NCBI GenBank assembly: GCA_027307235.1
Contig: DAHUXH010000007.1
Span: 186,001 to 250,000 of the forward strand
Origin: Vulcanimicrobiota bacterium
GTDB lineage: Bacteria; Vulcanimicrobiota; Vulcanimicrobiia; Vulcanimicrobiales; Vulcanimicrobiaceae
DNA length: 64,000 bases
Reading direction: 5' to 3'
The translations under genes were made by a program, and so were the position numbers. The notes beneath the pieces are model-generated. The model worked only from the letters and a program-made list of their open reading frames with translations, was not told the origin of the DNA and searched no databases. Of the stretch, positions 51,900 through 60,019 are shown one piece after another. Position 1 is the stretch's first letter. Every line of letters starts with the position of its first letter.

Positions 51900-52103
51900 T
51901 TAAGTTATGGGCGAGATGTGGTGGTGATGGAAAAGCATCTCCATAATGTGGCGCATGGCGGGACGGTGCATCGCTGCAACCGTCCGGCGCAAGCAGCGGC
52001 ACTCGTTTCTTGCGGCGTCGGCGGACGGAGCAAGGCCGAGTGCGAGCAGCGCGAGCAACAGCACCGCGAGGAGGACAACCGGCGGCATTGCAAAGCGCGG
52101 CAT
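51900..52103 (-). CDS. possible small secreted His/Met-rich protein
   Basis: 67 residues with a hydrophobic signal-like N-terminus (VVLLAVLLLALLALGLAPS) and a short mature part rich in His and Met (MHRPAMRHIMEMLFHHHHISP) with two Cys (CRC). AGGA lies 7 bases before the ATG, and the gene follows the Clp gene on the same strand by 35 bases. Metal binding is conceivable from composition. It may equally be a chance ORF, and I recognise no family. Its stop touches repeat copy D. Confidence 0.35.
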   Translation of the reverse strand: MPRFAMPPVVLLAVLLLALLALGLAPSADAARNECRCLRRTVAAMHRPAMRHIMEMLFHHHHISPIT

Positions 52104-52138
52104 GACGTCATCCTAGCGCCGCGCGTCGCGCCGGGTCC

Positions 52139-54070
52139 TCAAAGGAGTCTCAATTCGCCGCCCACGCACTCTACGCGAGCGGTCGAGCCGGCCGGAAGCT
52201 CCCCGCGTAAAAGCGCGGTTGAAATCGGCGTTCCGAGGGTGCGCGAGACCGTGCGACCGACTTCGCGGGCTCCCTCACCGGCCTGCGTGGCCAGCGTCGC
52301 CAGGAATGCCAGCGCATCATCGCTCAGTCGCAGCCGCACGTCGCGCGCGCCCAACCGAGCCGCCAGCGAATCGACGTGGATCGCGACGATGCGCTCGATC
52401 TCCGGCAGGCCCAGCCGCCGGAACGCGATCACGTCGTCGATCCGGTTCACCAGCTCCGGGCGCAGGACGAGCGGTAGGTCCTCCTCGTCGAGGTTGGTGG
52501 TGAGGATGACGAGCGCATGGCGGAAGTCGATGGTGCGGCCCTTCGCATCGGTGACATGCCCTTCGTCGAGAAGCTGCAGCAGCAGCGCCGCGACGTCGGG
52601 GTGCGCTTTCTCAAGCTCGTCGAAGAGCACGACGCAGTACGGGCGGCGCCGCACCGGCTCGGTCAGTTGACCGGGCTCGTCGTGGCCGGCGTACCCCGGC
52701 GGGGCTCCGATCAACCGCGAGATGCTGTGCGGTTCGGTGAACTCGGAGAGGTCGATGCGCACCAGCGCCGCCTCCGTGCCGAACAGTGCCGCAGCCAACG
52801 CTTTGGCAAGCTCGGTCTTCCCAACGCCGCTCGGACCATGAAAGAGGAAACTGCCGAGCGGCCGCTGCGGATCGTGCAAGCCCGCGCGCGCGCGCCGGAT
52901 GGCTTCGCTCACGGCGGCAATCGCGGCATCCTGGCCGACGACACGCTCGCGCAGGCGGTCTTCCAGCGCCAGCAATTCCCCGGCTTCGGTCTCGGCGAGC
53001 GTGCCTTGCGGAATGCCGGTCCACTTGGTGACGATCGCCGCGACGTCGTCGGCGCCGACGTGGGGGTTCGCAATGCGGCCCGCATTGACCAGCGCGACCG
53101 ACGCGGCCGCTTCGTCGAGCAGATCGATCGCCTTGTCGGGGAGGAAGCGATCGGCAATGTAGCGCGCCGCGAGCGTCGCGGCCGCTTCGACCGCGTCATC
53201 GCCGATCTCGACATGATGGTGCGTCGCGTAGCGGTTGCGCAGGCCGCGCAAGATCGCGGCCGTGTCCTCAACCGACGGCTCCGCCACCTGTACCGGCTGG
53301 AAGCGGCGTTCGAGCGCGGCGTCGGATTCGATGTACTTGCGGTACTCATCGAACGTCGTCGCGCCGATGCATTGCAGATCGCCGCGCGCGAGTTCCGGCT
53401 TGATCATCGAACTGATGTCGAGCGCGCCTTCGGCCGCACCCGCGCCGACCAGCGTGTGCAGTTCGTCGATGAACAGAATCACGTCGCGCGCGGCGCGTTT
53501 GACTTCGTCGAGAATGCGCTTGACGCGGCTTTCGAGTTCGCCGCGATACTTCGTGCCGGCGACCAGCGGCCCGAGCGAGAGCGCGAGCACGCGCTTGTCG
53601 CGCAGCGTGGCGGGAACCGCTCCGGCGACGATGCGTTGCGCGAGACCTTCGACGACGGCGGTCTTTCCGACACCCGGCTCGCCGACCAGCACGGGATTAT
53701 TCTTGCTGCGCCGCGCGAGAATGGCGACGATGCGCTCGATCTCATGTTGGCGTCCGATGACCGGATCGAGCTTGCCGTTGCGTGCGAGTTCGGTGAGATC
53801 GCGCGAGAACGCCGAAAGCGTCGGTGTGCCGCCGCGAAAACGCTTGGTCAGCGCGTCGAGCGGCGACGGCGCGTTCGCATCGGCATCGCGCGAGAGGCGA
53901 TCGACCAGCAACGCACCGCCCGCCAGCAGTCCGGCGGCGGCCAGCGCCGCGCCGAGCACCGGCAATGCGCTCGCCGTCGCGCGGCGCTGCGCGCAGCGAT
54001 CACACAGATCGCGCGCGCCGTCGAAGCGCGTCGCCGGCCGCTCGTTGCAGTCCGCGCACAATCGTGTCAT
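52139..54070 (-). CDS. membrane-anchored ClpA/ClpC-type AAA+ ATPase with zinc-ribbon head
   Basis: 643 residues. The N-terminus has four cysteines (5, 8, 23, 26) in a zinc-ribbon pattern, then a membrane helix (34-56), not the usual Clp N-domain. Two AAA modules follow: D1 with GEPGVGKT (130-137) and [13 protein letters not shown], and D2 with [11 protein letters not shown] and [11 protein letters not shown]. The long ClpB middle coiled coil is absent. It may unfold membrane-near substrates for a protease, but a ClpP loop could not be identified. ATG 54070 gives MTRLCADC and lies five bases after the SIMPL gene. Confidence 0.85.
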   Translation of the reverse strand: MTRLCADCNERPATRFDGARDLCDRCAQRRATASALPVLGAALAAAGLLAGGALLVDRLSRDADANAPSPLDALTKRFRGGTPTLSAFSRDLTELARNGKLDPVIGRQHEIERIVAILARRSKNNPVLVGEPGVGKTAVVEGLAQRIVAGAVPATLRDKRVLALSLGPLVAGTKYRGELESRVKRILDEVKRAARDVILFIDELHTLVGAGAAEGALDISSMIKPELARGDLQCIGATTFDEYRKYIESDAALERRFQPVQVAEPSVEDTAAILRGLRNRYATHHHVEIGDDAVEAAATLAARYIADRFLPDKAIDLLDEAAASVALVNAGRIANPHVGADDVAAIVTKWTGIPQGTLAETEAGELLALEDRLRERVVGQDAAIAAVSEAIRRARAGLHDPQRPLGSFLFHGPSGVGKTELAKALAAALFGTEAALVRIDLSEFTEPHSISRLIGAPPGYAGHDEPGQLTEPVRRRPYCVVLFDELEKAHPDVAALLLQLLDEGHVTDAKGRTIDFRHALVILTTNLDEEDLPLVLRPELVNRIDDVIAFRRLGLPEIERIVAIHVDSLAARLGARDVRLRLSDDALAFLATLATQAGEGAREVGRTVSRTLGTPISTALLRGELPAGSTARVECVGGELRLL

Positions 54071-54074
54071 GGCG

Positions 54075-54797
54075 TCATGGTACCGCATCGAAGACGACGG
54101 TGACGTTCGCCGTCACCTCGATGTTCGATGGCTGAAGCGCGGTCGGCGGCTGCGGGACTGGAATCCCGCTGGCCATCGTCATGATCCTCGTTATCTCCGT
54201 GCGCGGCGCGATCGGCGCATAGCCCTGTTGAATCGACGCGATGCGAATGATGCGCAACCCCGCTGCCCGCGCGAGCGCCTCACCTTGCGCGCGCGCGTCG
54301 GCGACGGCGTGCGCGTAGGCGTCGCGTTGCGGCGCGGATGCGTCGCCGAGCCCGAAGCTGACATTGTACACGTTGGTGACGCCCGCTGCGACGCAGGCGT
54401 CGACCACCTTGCCGACATTGTTGAAATCATGGACAGTGATCGCCACGCTGCGGTTGACGTAATATCCAGAACGCGAGTAGGCTGGCGTGCCTTTGGGCGG
54501 CGGAGGGACGAAATTCAGGTTGAAGCCGATGAATTTCACATCCGCTGCGCCGACGCCCAGCGGAGCAAGCTGAGCCACCATGGCATTGTAAATATCGTTG
54601 TTCGCTCGGGTCGCATTTGCCGCGACCGCGTCGTTGGTGTTGATGGCAAGGTTGACGACGGCTTGCCGCGGCGTTTGGGACGAGTGGCCGGTACCATATA
54701 CGACGATCTGCGTGGGACGGGCCGGGTCGGCGGCCAACGACGGTGCGGCGAGCGCAGCCGCGATCGCGATGGCAAGCAACGGGGTGCGATGGTGCAT
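54075..54797 (-). CDS. exported SIMPL-domain (DUF541) protein
   Basis: 240 residues: signal peptide ([16 protein letters not shown]), then a SIMPL domain with [40 protein letters not shown] and the conserved ending [19 protein letters not shown] 54797 has AGGAGG directly upstream; a longer frame from 54944 runs through unrelated sequence. SIMPL proteins (YggE-like) are oxidative-stress or envelope proteins of uncertain mechanism. It forms an operon with the Clp ATPase. Confidence 0.85.
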   Translation of the reverse strand: MHHRTPLLAIAIAAALAAPSLAADPARPTQIVVYGTGHSSQTPRQAVVNLAINTNDAVAANATRANNDIYNAMVAQLAPLGVGAADVKFIGFNLNFVPPPPKGTPAYSRSGYYVNRSVAITVHDFNNVGKVVDACVAAGVTNVYNVSFGLGDASAPQRDAYAHAVADARAQGEALARAAGLRIIRIASIQQGYAPIAPRTEITRIMTMASGIPVPQPPTALQPSNIEVTANVTVVFDAVP

Positions 54798-54924
54798 GAA
54801 ACCCTCCTGTCCTGACAGGCTTTCCGAACGATCTACCCCCGGCCTGCGTCTTTCGTTTCGTTCTGCCCGCACGAGTCCCGGAGTTTGTGGCCTAGCGCCT
54901 AGCCGAAGGACGATCGGCGCGGGA

Positions 54925-55436
54925 ATGACGCGGCGCATGGCCATCGACCGATCGCGGATCTATTACCTCGCCTTCATCACGGACTATGCGAATGTCGGCA
55001 GCATCTTAGCGCATGGGATACTCTCGCATAATCGGTGCGATCTGCCGCATTTGTCCGTAGCGAATCCAGAGGTTCAAAAGCTTCGTTCGCATGTTGTACT
55101 CCCTCGGGGCGACCGTTGCACGATTATGCGAACGATCGGAACGCATCGGTCACCGGAGCCCGTTTCTTTTCGTGCGCCGAACGTGCCGGCGAGTTGCAGC
55201 ACCTCGACCCGGCCATCGTGTACAAGCGATTCTGGCTGAATGACGAAGGGCGACCGGACCATGACATCAAGGCGGCGATGCAGGCCGAAGTCCTGGTCCG
55301 GGATCGTATTGACCCCTGCTTCATCCGTGGATTATCATTTCGGTCTGAGGATGATCGCAGTCGACTTACCGCCCTCTTCAAACCGGCGCTTCCCAGCAGA
55401 ATTGAGGCCACGCTCTTTTTTGGTGACCAGCGATGA
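54925..55436 (+). pseudogene. darT: darT remnant: NADAR-like DNA ADP-ribosyltransferase toxin with frameshift and internal deletion
   Basis: The N-terminal frame (from ATG 54925 or 54937) reads IYYLAFITDYANVGSILAHGILSHNRC and SVANPEVQKLRSHVV, the conserved NAD-binding start of DarT. Near 55100-55130 the frame must shift to continue with LHDY. The next conserved block of DarT (about 60 residues, with PFYFxPRSPMLY) is missing before DRNASVTGARFF. The C-terminal part has RFWLND and QAEVLVRDRID with the catalytic Glu. It is presumed inactive. GC content is visibly lower than in flanking genes. Confidence 0.75.
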
Positions 55437-55918
55437 TACGATTTTGTCGCGGAGATGTCTTGCGATCGCAAGCCCAGACACTGATCAACACGGTCAACTG
55501 TGTCGGAGTTATGGGCAAGGGCCTTGCTTTGCGATTTAAGCAAGAGTACCCGCACATGTACCGCGATTATGTTCGCCGTTGCGAGGCCGGCGACGTGCGA
55601 TTAGGTCAGCCGTACTTGTACGATGGGGAACCTCCGAAACGAATCATCAATTTCCCGACAAAGGGGCATTGGCGTTCGTCGTCCCGCTTACGTGATATAC
55701 GGAGCGGACTGACATTTCTTCGGCAGCATCTTTCCGATTGGGGTGTGTCTTCGCTGGCTCTCCCCGCTCTCGGCTGCGGCAACGGCGGTTTAGAGTGGGC
55801 GGAGGTGAAGCCGGTGATCGTCGAGATGCTCGGCGAACTCACGATAGACATCGATGTCTACGAGCCGGAATCGCATGCGCGTGGCTCGGAAGGTCAACTA
55901 GCGCTCTTTTCTGACTAG
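55433..55918 (+). CDS. darG: DarG-type macrodomain antitoxin (macrodomain only)
   Basis: 161 residues: MIRFCRGDVLRSQAQTLINTVNCVGVMGKGLALRFKQEYP and LALPALGCGNGGLEWAEVKPVI are the macrodomain motifs of DarG, which removes ADP-ribose from thymidine in DNA. Full-length DarG has an additional C-terminal DarT-binding domain, which is absent here. ATG 55433 overlaps the darT remnant's stop. It may survive as a generic DNA repair hydrolase after loss of the toxin. Confidence 0.85.
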   Translation: MIRFCRGDVLRSQAQTLINTVNCVGVMGKGLALRFKQEYPHMYRDYVRRCEAGDVRLGQPYLYDGEPPKRIINFPTKGHWRSSSRLRDIRSGLTFLRQHLSDWGVSSLALPALGCGNGGLEWAEVKPVIVEMLGELTIDIDVYEPESHARGSEGQLALFSD

Positions 55919-55997
55919 CCGCTAGCTTCCTGTCCTCACGTGTGTGGCCTTTGTCGGGGAGGCGCGGGCCGGGGGCGTTGCCAATACAAGCGAGGTC

Positions 55998-56252
55998 ATG
56001 TCCTACGTCATTACCGAGCCGTGCATCGGCACCAAAGACAAGTCGTGCGTTGACGTCTGCCCCGTCGATTGTATCCACGGCGGCGACGACGATCCGCAGC
56101 TCTACATCGATCCCGAAGTGTGCATCGACTGCGGAGCCTGCGTGTCGGCCTGTCCCGTCGAAGCGATCTTCGCCGACTCCGATGTTCCGGAGAAGTGGGG
56201 AAACTACACGGTGATCAACGCCGAGTGGTACAAGAAGAAGGCAACGGCGTAG
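55998..56252 (+). CDS. fdxA: 7Fe/8Fe ferredoxin (FdxA type)
   Basis: 84 residues with cysteines at 9, 17, 21 and 25, and at 42, 45, 48 and 52. The first cluster region CIGTKDKSCVDVCPVDCIHGG is like the 3Fe-4S site of Azotobacter-type ferredoxins, and the second CIDCGACVSACPVEAI binds a 4Fe-4S cluster. It transfers electrons in the cytosol. ATG 55998 has GCGAGGTC upstream. A small zinc-ribbon protein gene follows. Confidence 0.92.
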   Translation: MSYVITEPCIGTKDKSCVDVCPVDCIHGGDDDPQLYIDPEVCIDCGACVSACPVEAIFADSDVPEKWGNYTVINAEWYKKKATA

Positions 56253-56255
56253 CAT

Positions 56256-56495
56256 ATGGATCCGCAGATGTCATCCGAGCAACTCGCCTGGTTTTTTGCC
56301 GCCGCGCCGTTCGCGCTCGGCATCATCATTTTCGTCGCAACGTATCTGGCCAAGCGCGGTGAGACCGCGCAGACCGTGCCGATCGGCCAATCATTCGCCT
56401 GCGCATCGTGCGGCCGGCGCGGCCTGCGCGAGCACATGACGCCGCGCCTTCACGATGGCGCAGTCAGCTGGCTCTGCCACCGCTGCTCACACTAG
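56256..56495 (+). CDS. small membrane protein with zinc-ribbon C-terminus, unknown function
   Basis: 79 residues. One membrane helix (about 10-29, LAWFFAAAPFALGIIIFVATYLA) is followed by a cytosolic zinc-ribbon: CASCGRRG (about 49-56) and CHRCSH at the end. ATG is three bases after the ferredoxin stop, so the two are probably co-expressed. I recognise no named family. The stop overlaps repeat copy E. Confidence 0.6.
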   Translation: MDPQMSSEQLAWFFAAAPFALGIIIFVATYLAKRGETAQTVPIGQSFACASCGRRGLREHMTPRLHDGAVSWLCHRCSH

Positions 56496-56596
56496 GAAGC
56501 GGTGATTTCCGCCATGCCTTCGTTGCGGAGGGGGTTCGTGTACCGTAGTACACGTCACCCCCTCCGCGCCTCGGCCTGACGAAAATCAACGCTTCC
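56495..56596. repeat. hairpin repeat copy E
   Basis: Full copy starting on the last base of the upstream TAG stop. Outer arms GGAAGCGGTGATTT / AAATCAACGCTTCC, inner GGAGGGGGT / ACCCCCTCC, core GTGTAC-CGTA-GTACAC (TACG loop on the minus strand). Confidence 0.92.
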
Positions 56597-56634
56597 TATG
56601 AACCGCAGCTTCCTTGAACAGGTACCGGGAATGC

Positions 56635-57201
56635 TTATCGCATGGTGTGGATGCGGTAGATTGAACCTAGGATGTAGGGCAGTTCGGCGGGGTTGAATGC
56701 TGTATCGGTTCCGATTGCTAGCACGTAGCGCTGCGGTGTGATGGCGGCGTTGACGCCGACGTAGATGGAGTAGGTTCCGGGATCGAGGGCGATCGTGGCG
56801 CGCGATTCGACGTAGTCCATGCGCGTGCCCGAGTCGAAGAAGGGCTGCGTCGCCTGCATCGTCATGTTTGCCACCGTCTCTCCCTTCGCGTCGATAACGG
56901 TCGCAAGAGGTCTCGCCGGGCCGGCGGCTTGACCGGCGGGGATGAGCAGCGCGAGCGGCAGCGACGTCGCTGAAGCGATCGTGAGGCGATAGATGTCGCG
57001 CTCGCCTGACGAAAGCACACCATAATACGCTTGCGCGTGCGAGGCGTCGGTCACCTCGACCGGATGGGCGAGGTCGCGCGGCGAGCAGGTGAACTGCGGA
57101 TCGCTCGCGCACGCGCGCTGCGCCGCGAAGAATCCTACACCGAACCATACGAAGAACGCACCGAGCAGAACGCCGATGCACCAAGAGACGATGCGCTTCA
57201 T
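56635..57201 (-). CDS. exported/anchored protein of unknown function
   Basis: 188 residues with an N-terminal membrane segment (about 4-25, IVSWCIGVLLGAFFVWFGVGFF) and a periplasmic beta-rich domain, ending in LPYILGSIYRIHTMR. Repeated hydrophobic-strand patterns (DIYRLTIASATSLPLALLIPAG, GTYSIYVGVNAAITPQRYVLAIG) suggest a jelly-roll or Ig-like fold, as in PPC-type domains. No family is recognised with certainty. It lies two bases downstream of the NifU-like gene on the same strand. Confidence 0.6.
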   Translation of the reverse strand: MKRIVSWCIGVLLGAFFVWFGVGFFAAQRACASDPQFTCSPRDLAHPVEVTDASHAQAYYGVLSSGERDIYRLTIASATSLPLALLIPAGQAAGPARPLATVIDAKGETVANMTMQATQPFFDSGTRMDYVESRATIALDPGTYSIYVGVNAAITPQRYVLAIGTDTAFNPAELPYILGSIYRIHTMR

Positions 57202-57203
57202 GT

Positions 57204-57440
57204 TCAGACTTGCACCACTTCTTTGACTTCAGGCACGTCGGCGGTGACCACCGCTTCGATCGCGCCTTTGAGGGTCATGTTCGATGCCGGGCAGCCGCCG
57301 CACGCCCCGAGCATCTGCACGAACGCCGTCCCGTTCTCGACCTTGATTAGCCAGACTTCGCCGCCGTCGGCCGCGATGCCCGGGCGCACTTTGTCGAGGG
57401 CCGCGTTGACGCGTTCCTCGACGGTTCGCGAATCGGTCAC
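57204..57440 (-). CDS. NifU C-terminal-like Fe-S scaffold protein
   Basis: 78 residues: TVEERVNAALDKVRPGIAADGGEVWL and GACGGCPASNMTLKGAIEAVV with the CxxC motif that binds a transferable 4Fe-4S cluster. GTG start at 57440 overlaps the aldolase stop. It resembles stand-alone Nfu proteins delivering clusters to targets, possibly including the nearby ferredoxin. A longer frame upstream is antisense to the aldolase and was discarded. Confidence 0.88.
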   Translation of the reverse strand: MTDSRTVEERVNAALDKVRPGIAADGGEVWLIKVENGTAFVQMLGACGGCPASNMTLKGAIEAVVTADVPEVKEVVQV

Positions 57441-58342
57441 TGGCCGTAGCCGCGCATGAGGTCGTGCATGCGCGTCGACATCGCGATCGCGTCGTTCCAC
57501 GAGCGCTGCCACATGTTGCGCCCGAAGATGAGGCCGACGCAACCGGCTTCCATCGCGACGCGCGCTTTGTGAATGGTATCGTCGTCACCCATCTTGCTGC
57601 CGCCCGACACGAGCACGAGCGCGCGGCCCGCCGACTTGACCACCTTTGCCAGCGCCTGTTCTTCGGGCAACTGCAGCGTATTGTAGGGTTTGGGCATCTT
57701 GTCGGCAGTCGCCGCGTCCCACTTCGGCACGTTGAGCTTGATGACGTCGGCGCCCATCTCGAGTGCGACACGGGCTGCGTAGTCGATTGCGTACAGCGAA
57801 TCGATGCCGCCTTTGGCTTTGATCGCGGCGCCGCGCGGATAGGCCCACACGATCAGCGGCATGCCGTATTTTTCGCAATCGCGACGGATCTCGTTGCATT
57901 GCGCGATGTCGACGTCTTGCGCCGGTGACCCGACGTAGAGCGTGTAACCGACGGCGTCGGCGCCCAAACGGACAGCATCTTCAACCGACGACGTGCACGA
58001 CGAGAACGACTCTTCGTCGGAAGGCACGTTGGTTTTGCCGTTGACCTTGAGCACGAGCGGCACCTTGCCTGCGTAGTGCTTGAGATAGCGCTCGGCCAAA
58101 CCGACGTGCAGCGCGATGCCGGAGAAATTTCCCTCGACTGCGAGGCGGAAAATCCAGTCGGTGTCGATCGATTCGGGGTTTTCGAAGAAGTCGATCGGAC
58201 CGTGTTCGAGGCCTTGATCGATCGGCAGAATCATCAGCGTTCCGTTGGCCGGGCCGTGTTCGTACATCAGCCGGTGCAAGCGCACACGCTTTCCGGTTGA
58301 GAGGTTCATGTCATCGAACGTGGGTCGGCGAACGGCGATCAT
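57437..58342 (-). CDS. fbaB: class I fructose-bisphosphate aldolase (FbaB/DhnA family)
   Basis: 301-residue Schiff-base aldolase. LPIDQGLEHGPIDFF (about 40-54), LVLKVNGKTNVPSDEE, VGYTLYVGSPAQDVDIAQ, IVWAYPRGAAIKAKGGID, and the Lys-containing DVIKLNVPK and LVLVSGGSKMGDDD are hallmarks of the archaeal-type DhnA aldolases. ATG 58342 has GGAG six bases upstream; a TTG at 58354 would add four residues. It may act in glycolysis/gluconeogenesis together with pyk. It is divergent from the dehydrogenase gene. Confidence 0.92.
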   Translation of the reverse strand: MIAVRRPTFDDMNLSTGKRVRLHRLMYEHGPANGTLMILPIDQGLEHGPIDFFENPESIDTDWIFRLAVEGNFSGIALHVGLAERYLKHYAGKVPLVLKVNGKTNVPSDEESFSSCTSSVEDAVRLGADAVGYTLYVGSPAQDVDIAQCNEIRRDCEKYGMPLIVWAYPRGAAIKAKGGIDSLYAIDYAARVALEMGADVIKLNVPKWDAATADKMPKPYNTLQLPEEQALAKVVKSAGRALVLVSGGSKMGDDDTIHKARVAMEAGCVGLIFGRNMWQRSWNDAIAMSTRMHDLMRGYGQ

Positions 58343-58416
58343 CTGTTTCTCCAAAAGACGGTGAAAGAAGCCGCTTCAACGAGGAGGACGGGCGAACCCT
58401 GGGCAATCGGGCGTGC

Positions 58417-59340
58417 GTGTCTTCGAAGATTGGATTCATAGGTGTGGGCGCGATGGGCGAGCCGATGGCCCGTTCGTTGCAAAAGGCCGGTTTTTCCGTG
58501 ACCGCGTGCGCGTACCGGCGCCGCGAGCGGCTCGAACGATTGCTCGCCGGCGGTGTGACCGAAGCCGAGCATCCGGCCGCCGTTGCCGCGGCCTCTGAGG
58601 TCGTGATCACGTGCGTCCCCGACGCGCCGCAGGTTGAAGAGGCGCTCTTCGGCCCGCACGGAGCAGCAAGCGGCGCGAACGCCGGGACGCTGTTCATCGA
58701 CATGTCGACCATCTCGCCGGTGGCGACACGGACCTACGCGCGCCGCCTCGCCGAACTCGGCCACCGCTTCGTCGATGCGCCGGTCAGCGGCGGCCCGGTC
58801 CGGGCAGCCTCCGGCACGCTGACCATCATGGCCGGCGGCTCCGACGCCGACGTGGCGGCGGCGCGGCCGGTGCTCGAAGCGATGGGCACCCCGCACCACT
58901 TGGGTCCGGTCGGCATGGGCGAGACCGTCAAGTTGGTCAATCAGATCATCATCTCCAACGTGATGATCGCCAACGCCGAGGCCTTGACGTTCGCGAAGCG
59001 CTCGGGCGCCGATCTTGAGGCCGTCCGGGCGGTGATCTCGTCGGCGACCGGCTCGAACTACTTGCTCGAGCACTGGCTGCCGAAGACCTGGTTCGCCGGG
59101 ACCTTCGAAGGTGGCTTCGCACTCGACCTGTTGCGCAAGGATTTGAACGCCGCTCTCGAAGCCGCTCGTACGATGGTACTGCCGATGCCCGCATCGGCGC
59201 TCGCCTACCAACTCTACACGCTCCAATCCGCCGAAGGAGACGGCTCGCGGGACTATACCGCGATTGCTAAGTTTTATGACGGAATTGCCGGAGAGCAAGT
59301 TGCCGCGGGGGACGTTCGTCAAGAACCCCGACTTCAATAA
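58417..59340 (+). CDS. 3-hydroxyisobutyrate dehydrogenase-family beta-hydroxyacid dehydrogenase
   Basis: 307 residues: Rossmann start KIGFIGVGAMGEPMARSLQKAGF, the substrate-binding DAPVSGGPVRAASGTLTIMAGG, the catalytic Lys in GMGETVKLVNQII and the C-terminal KDLNAALEAA motif. Members reduce or oxidise 3-hydroxyisobutyrate, tartronate semialdehyde or glyoxylate. GTG 58417 is used. A CTG at 58399, 11 bases after GAGGAGG, is an alternative. It is divergent from fbaB and overlaps the response regulator. Confidence 0.88.
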   Translation: MSSKIGFIGVGAMGEPMARSLQKAGFSVTACAYRRRERLERLLAGGVTEAEHPAAVAAASEVVITCVPDAPQVEEALFGPHGAASGANAGTLFIDMSTISPVATRTYARRLAELGHRFVDAPVSGGPVRAASGTLTIMAGGSDADVAAARPVLEAMGTPHHLGPVGMGETVKLVNQIIISNVMIANAEALTFAKRSGADLEAVRAVISSATGSNYLLEHWLPKTWFAGTFEGGFALDLLRKDLNAALEAARTMVLPMPASALAYQLYTLQSAEGDGSRDYTAIAKFYDGIAGEQVAAGDVRQEPRLQ

Positions 59341-60016
59341 GAAGATTCTCGTCGTCGACGACGAGTCGGCAATCCTACAAACGCTGCGTTACAACCTCGA
59401 ACGCAGCGGCTACAGCGTCGTCACCGCGAGCGACGGCCGCAGCGCCATTGCCGCCGCGCAGCGCGAGCAGCCCGATCTCGTCGTGCTCGACATCATGCTT
59501 CCGGTCCTCGACGGCATCGAGGCGTGCAAAGAGATTCGCAAGATTTCGTCGGTGCCGATCATCATGCTCACCGCGAAGGATCAGGAGATCGACAAGGTGC
59601 TCGCGCTCGAACTCGGCGCGGACGACTATGTCACCAAGCCGTTTGCTTTGCACGAATTTCTGGCGCGCGTCAAAGCTCGGTTGCGCCGTCCGATTCCGTT
59701 GCAGACCGGTCACGATCAAGCGCTTGCGCTCGGCGAGATCGTGCTCGATCCGTCGCGCCAACAGCTCACGGTGCGCGGCAAGGACGTGTCGCTTGCGCCC
59801 AAGGAGTTCGCGCTGTTGCGCGTGCTGATGGAAAATCACGGCCGCGTGGTGACGCGCCAAACGCTGCTCGACAAGGTATGGGGTTACGATTTCGAGGGCG
59901 AGCAGCAGACGGTGAGTGTCCATGTCCGCTGGCTGCGCGAAAAGATCGAAGAAGATTCCCGAAACCCGCGGCACATCATCACCGTGCGCAGCCGTGGCTA
60001 CATGTTCAAGGAGTAG
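59300..60016 (+). CDS. OmpR/PhoB-family response regulator
   Basis: About 238 residues: a receiver domain (KILVVDDESAIL, phospho-Asp in LVVLDIMLP, Lys in YVTKPFALHEF) and a C-terminal winged helix (LGEIVLDPSRQQLTVRGKDVSLAPKEFALLRVL, ITVRSRGYMF). It pairs with the adjacent sensor kinase, and a Pho-box-like site lies before pstB, so a PhoB role is inferred. TTG 59300 has GGAG six bases upstream. ATG 59276 or TTG 59264 would lengthen the start and deepen the overlap with the dehydrogenase gene. Confidence 0.92.
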   Translation: MPRGTFVKNPDFNKKILVVDDESAILQTLRYNLERSGYSVVTASDGRSAIAAAQREQPDLVVLDIMLPVLDGIEACKEIRKISSVPIIMLTAKDQEIDKVLALELGADDYVTKPFALHEFLARVKARLRRPIPLQTGHDQALALGEIVLDPSRQQLTVRGKDVSLAPKEFALLRVLMENHGRVVTRQTLLDKVWGYDFEGEQQTVSVHVRWLREKIEEDSRNPRHIITVRSRGYMFKE

Positions 60017-60019
60017 CGC

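Noticed and set aside
54882-55935. Similar CTAG-containing strings flanking the darTG remnant (near 54890 and 55916) as attachment repeats
   Set aside because: The strings are only partly alike and partly self-palindromic, too short to call direct repeats.
58297-58416. Longer start of the dehydrogenase gene at ATG 58297
   Set aside because: The extra 40 residues overlap the divergent aldolase gene and its promoter region and have no family similarity.
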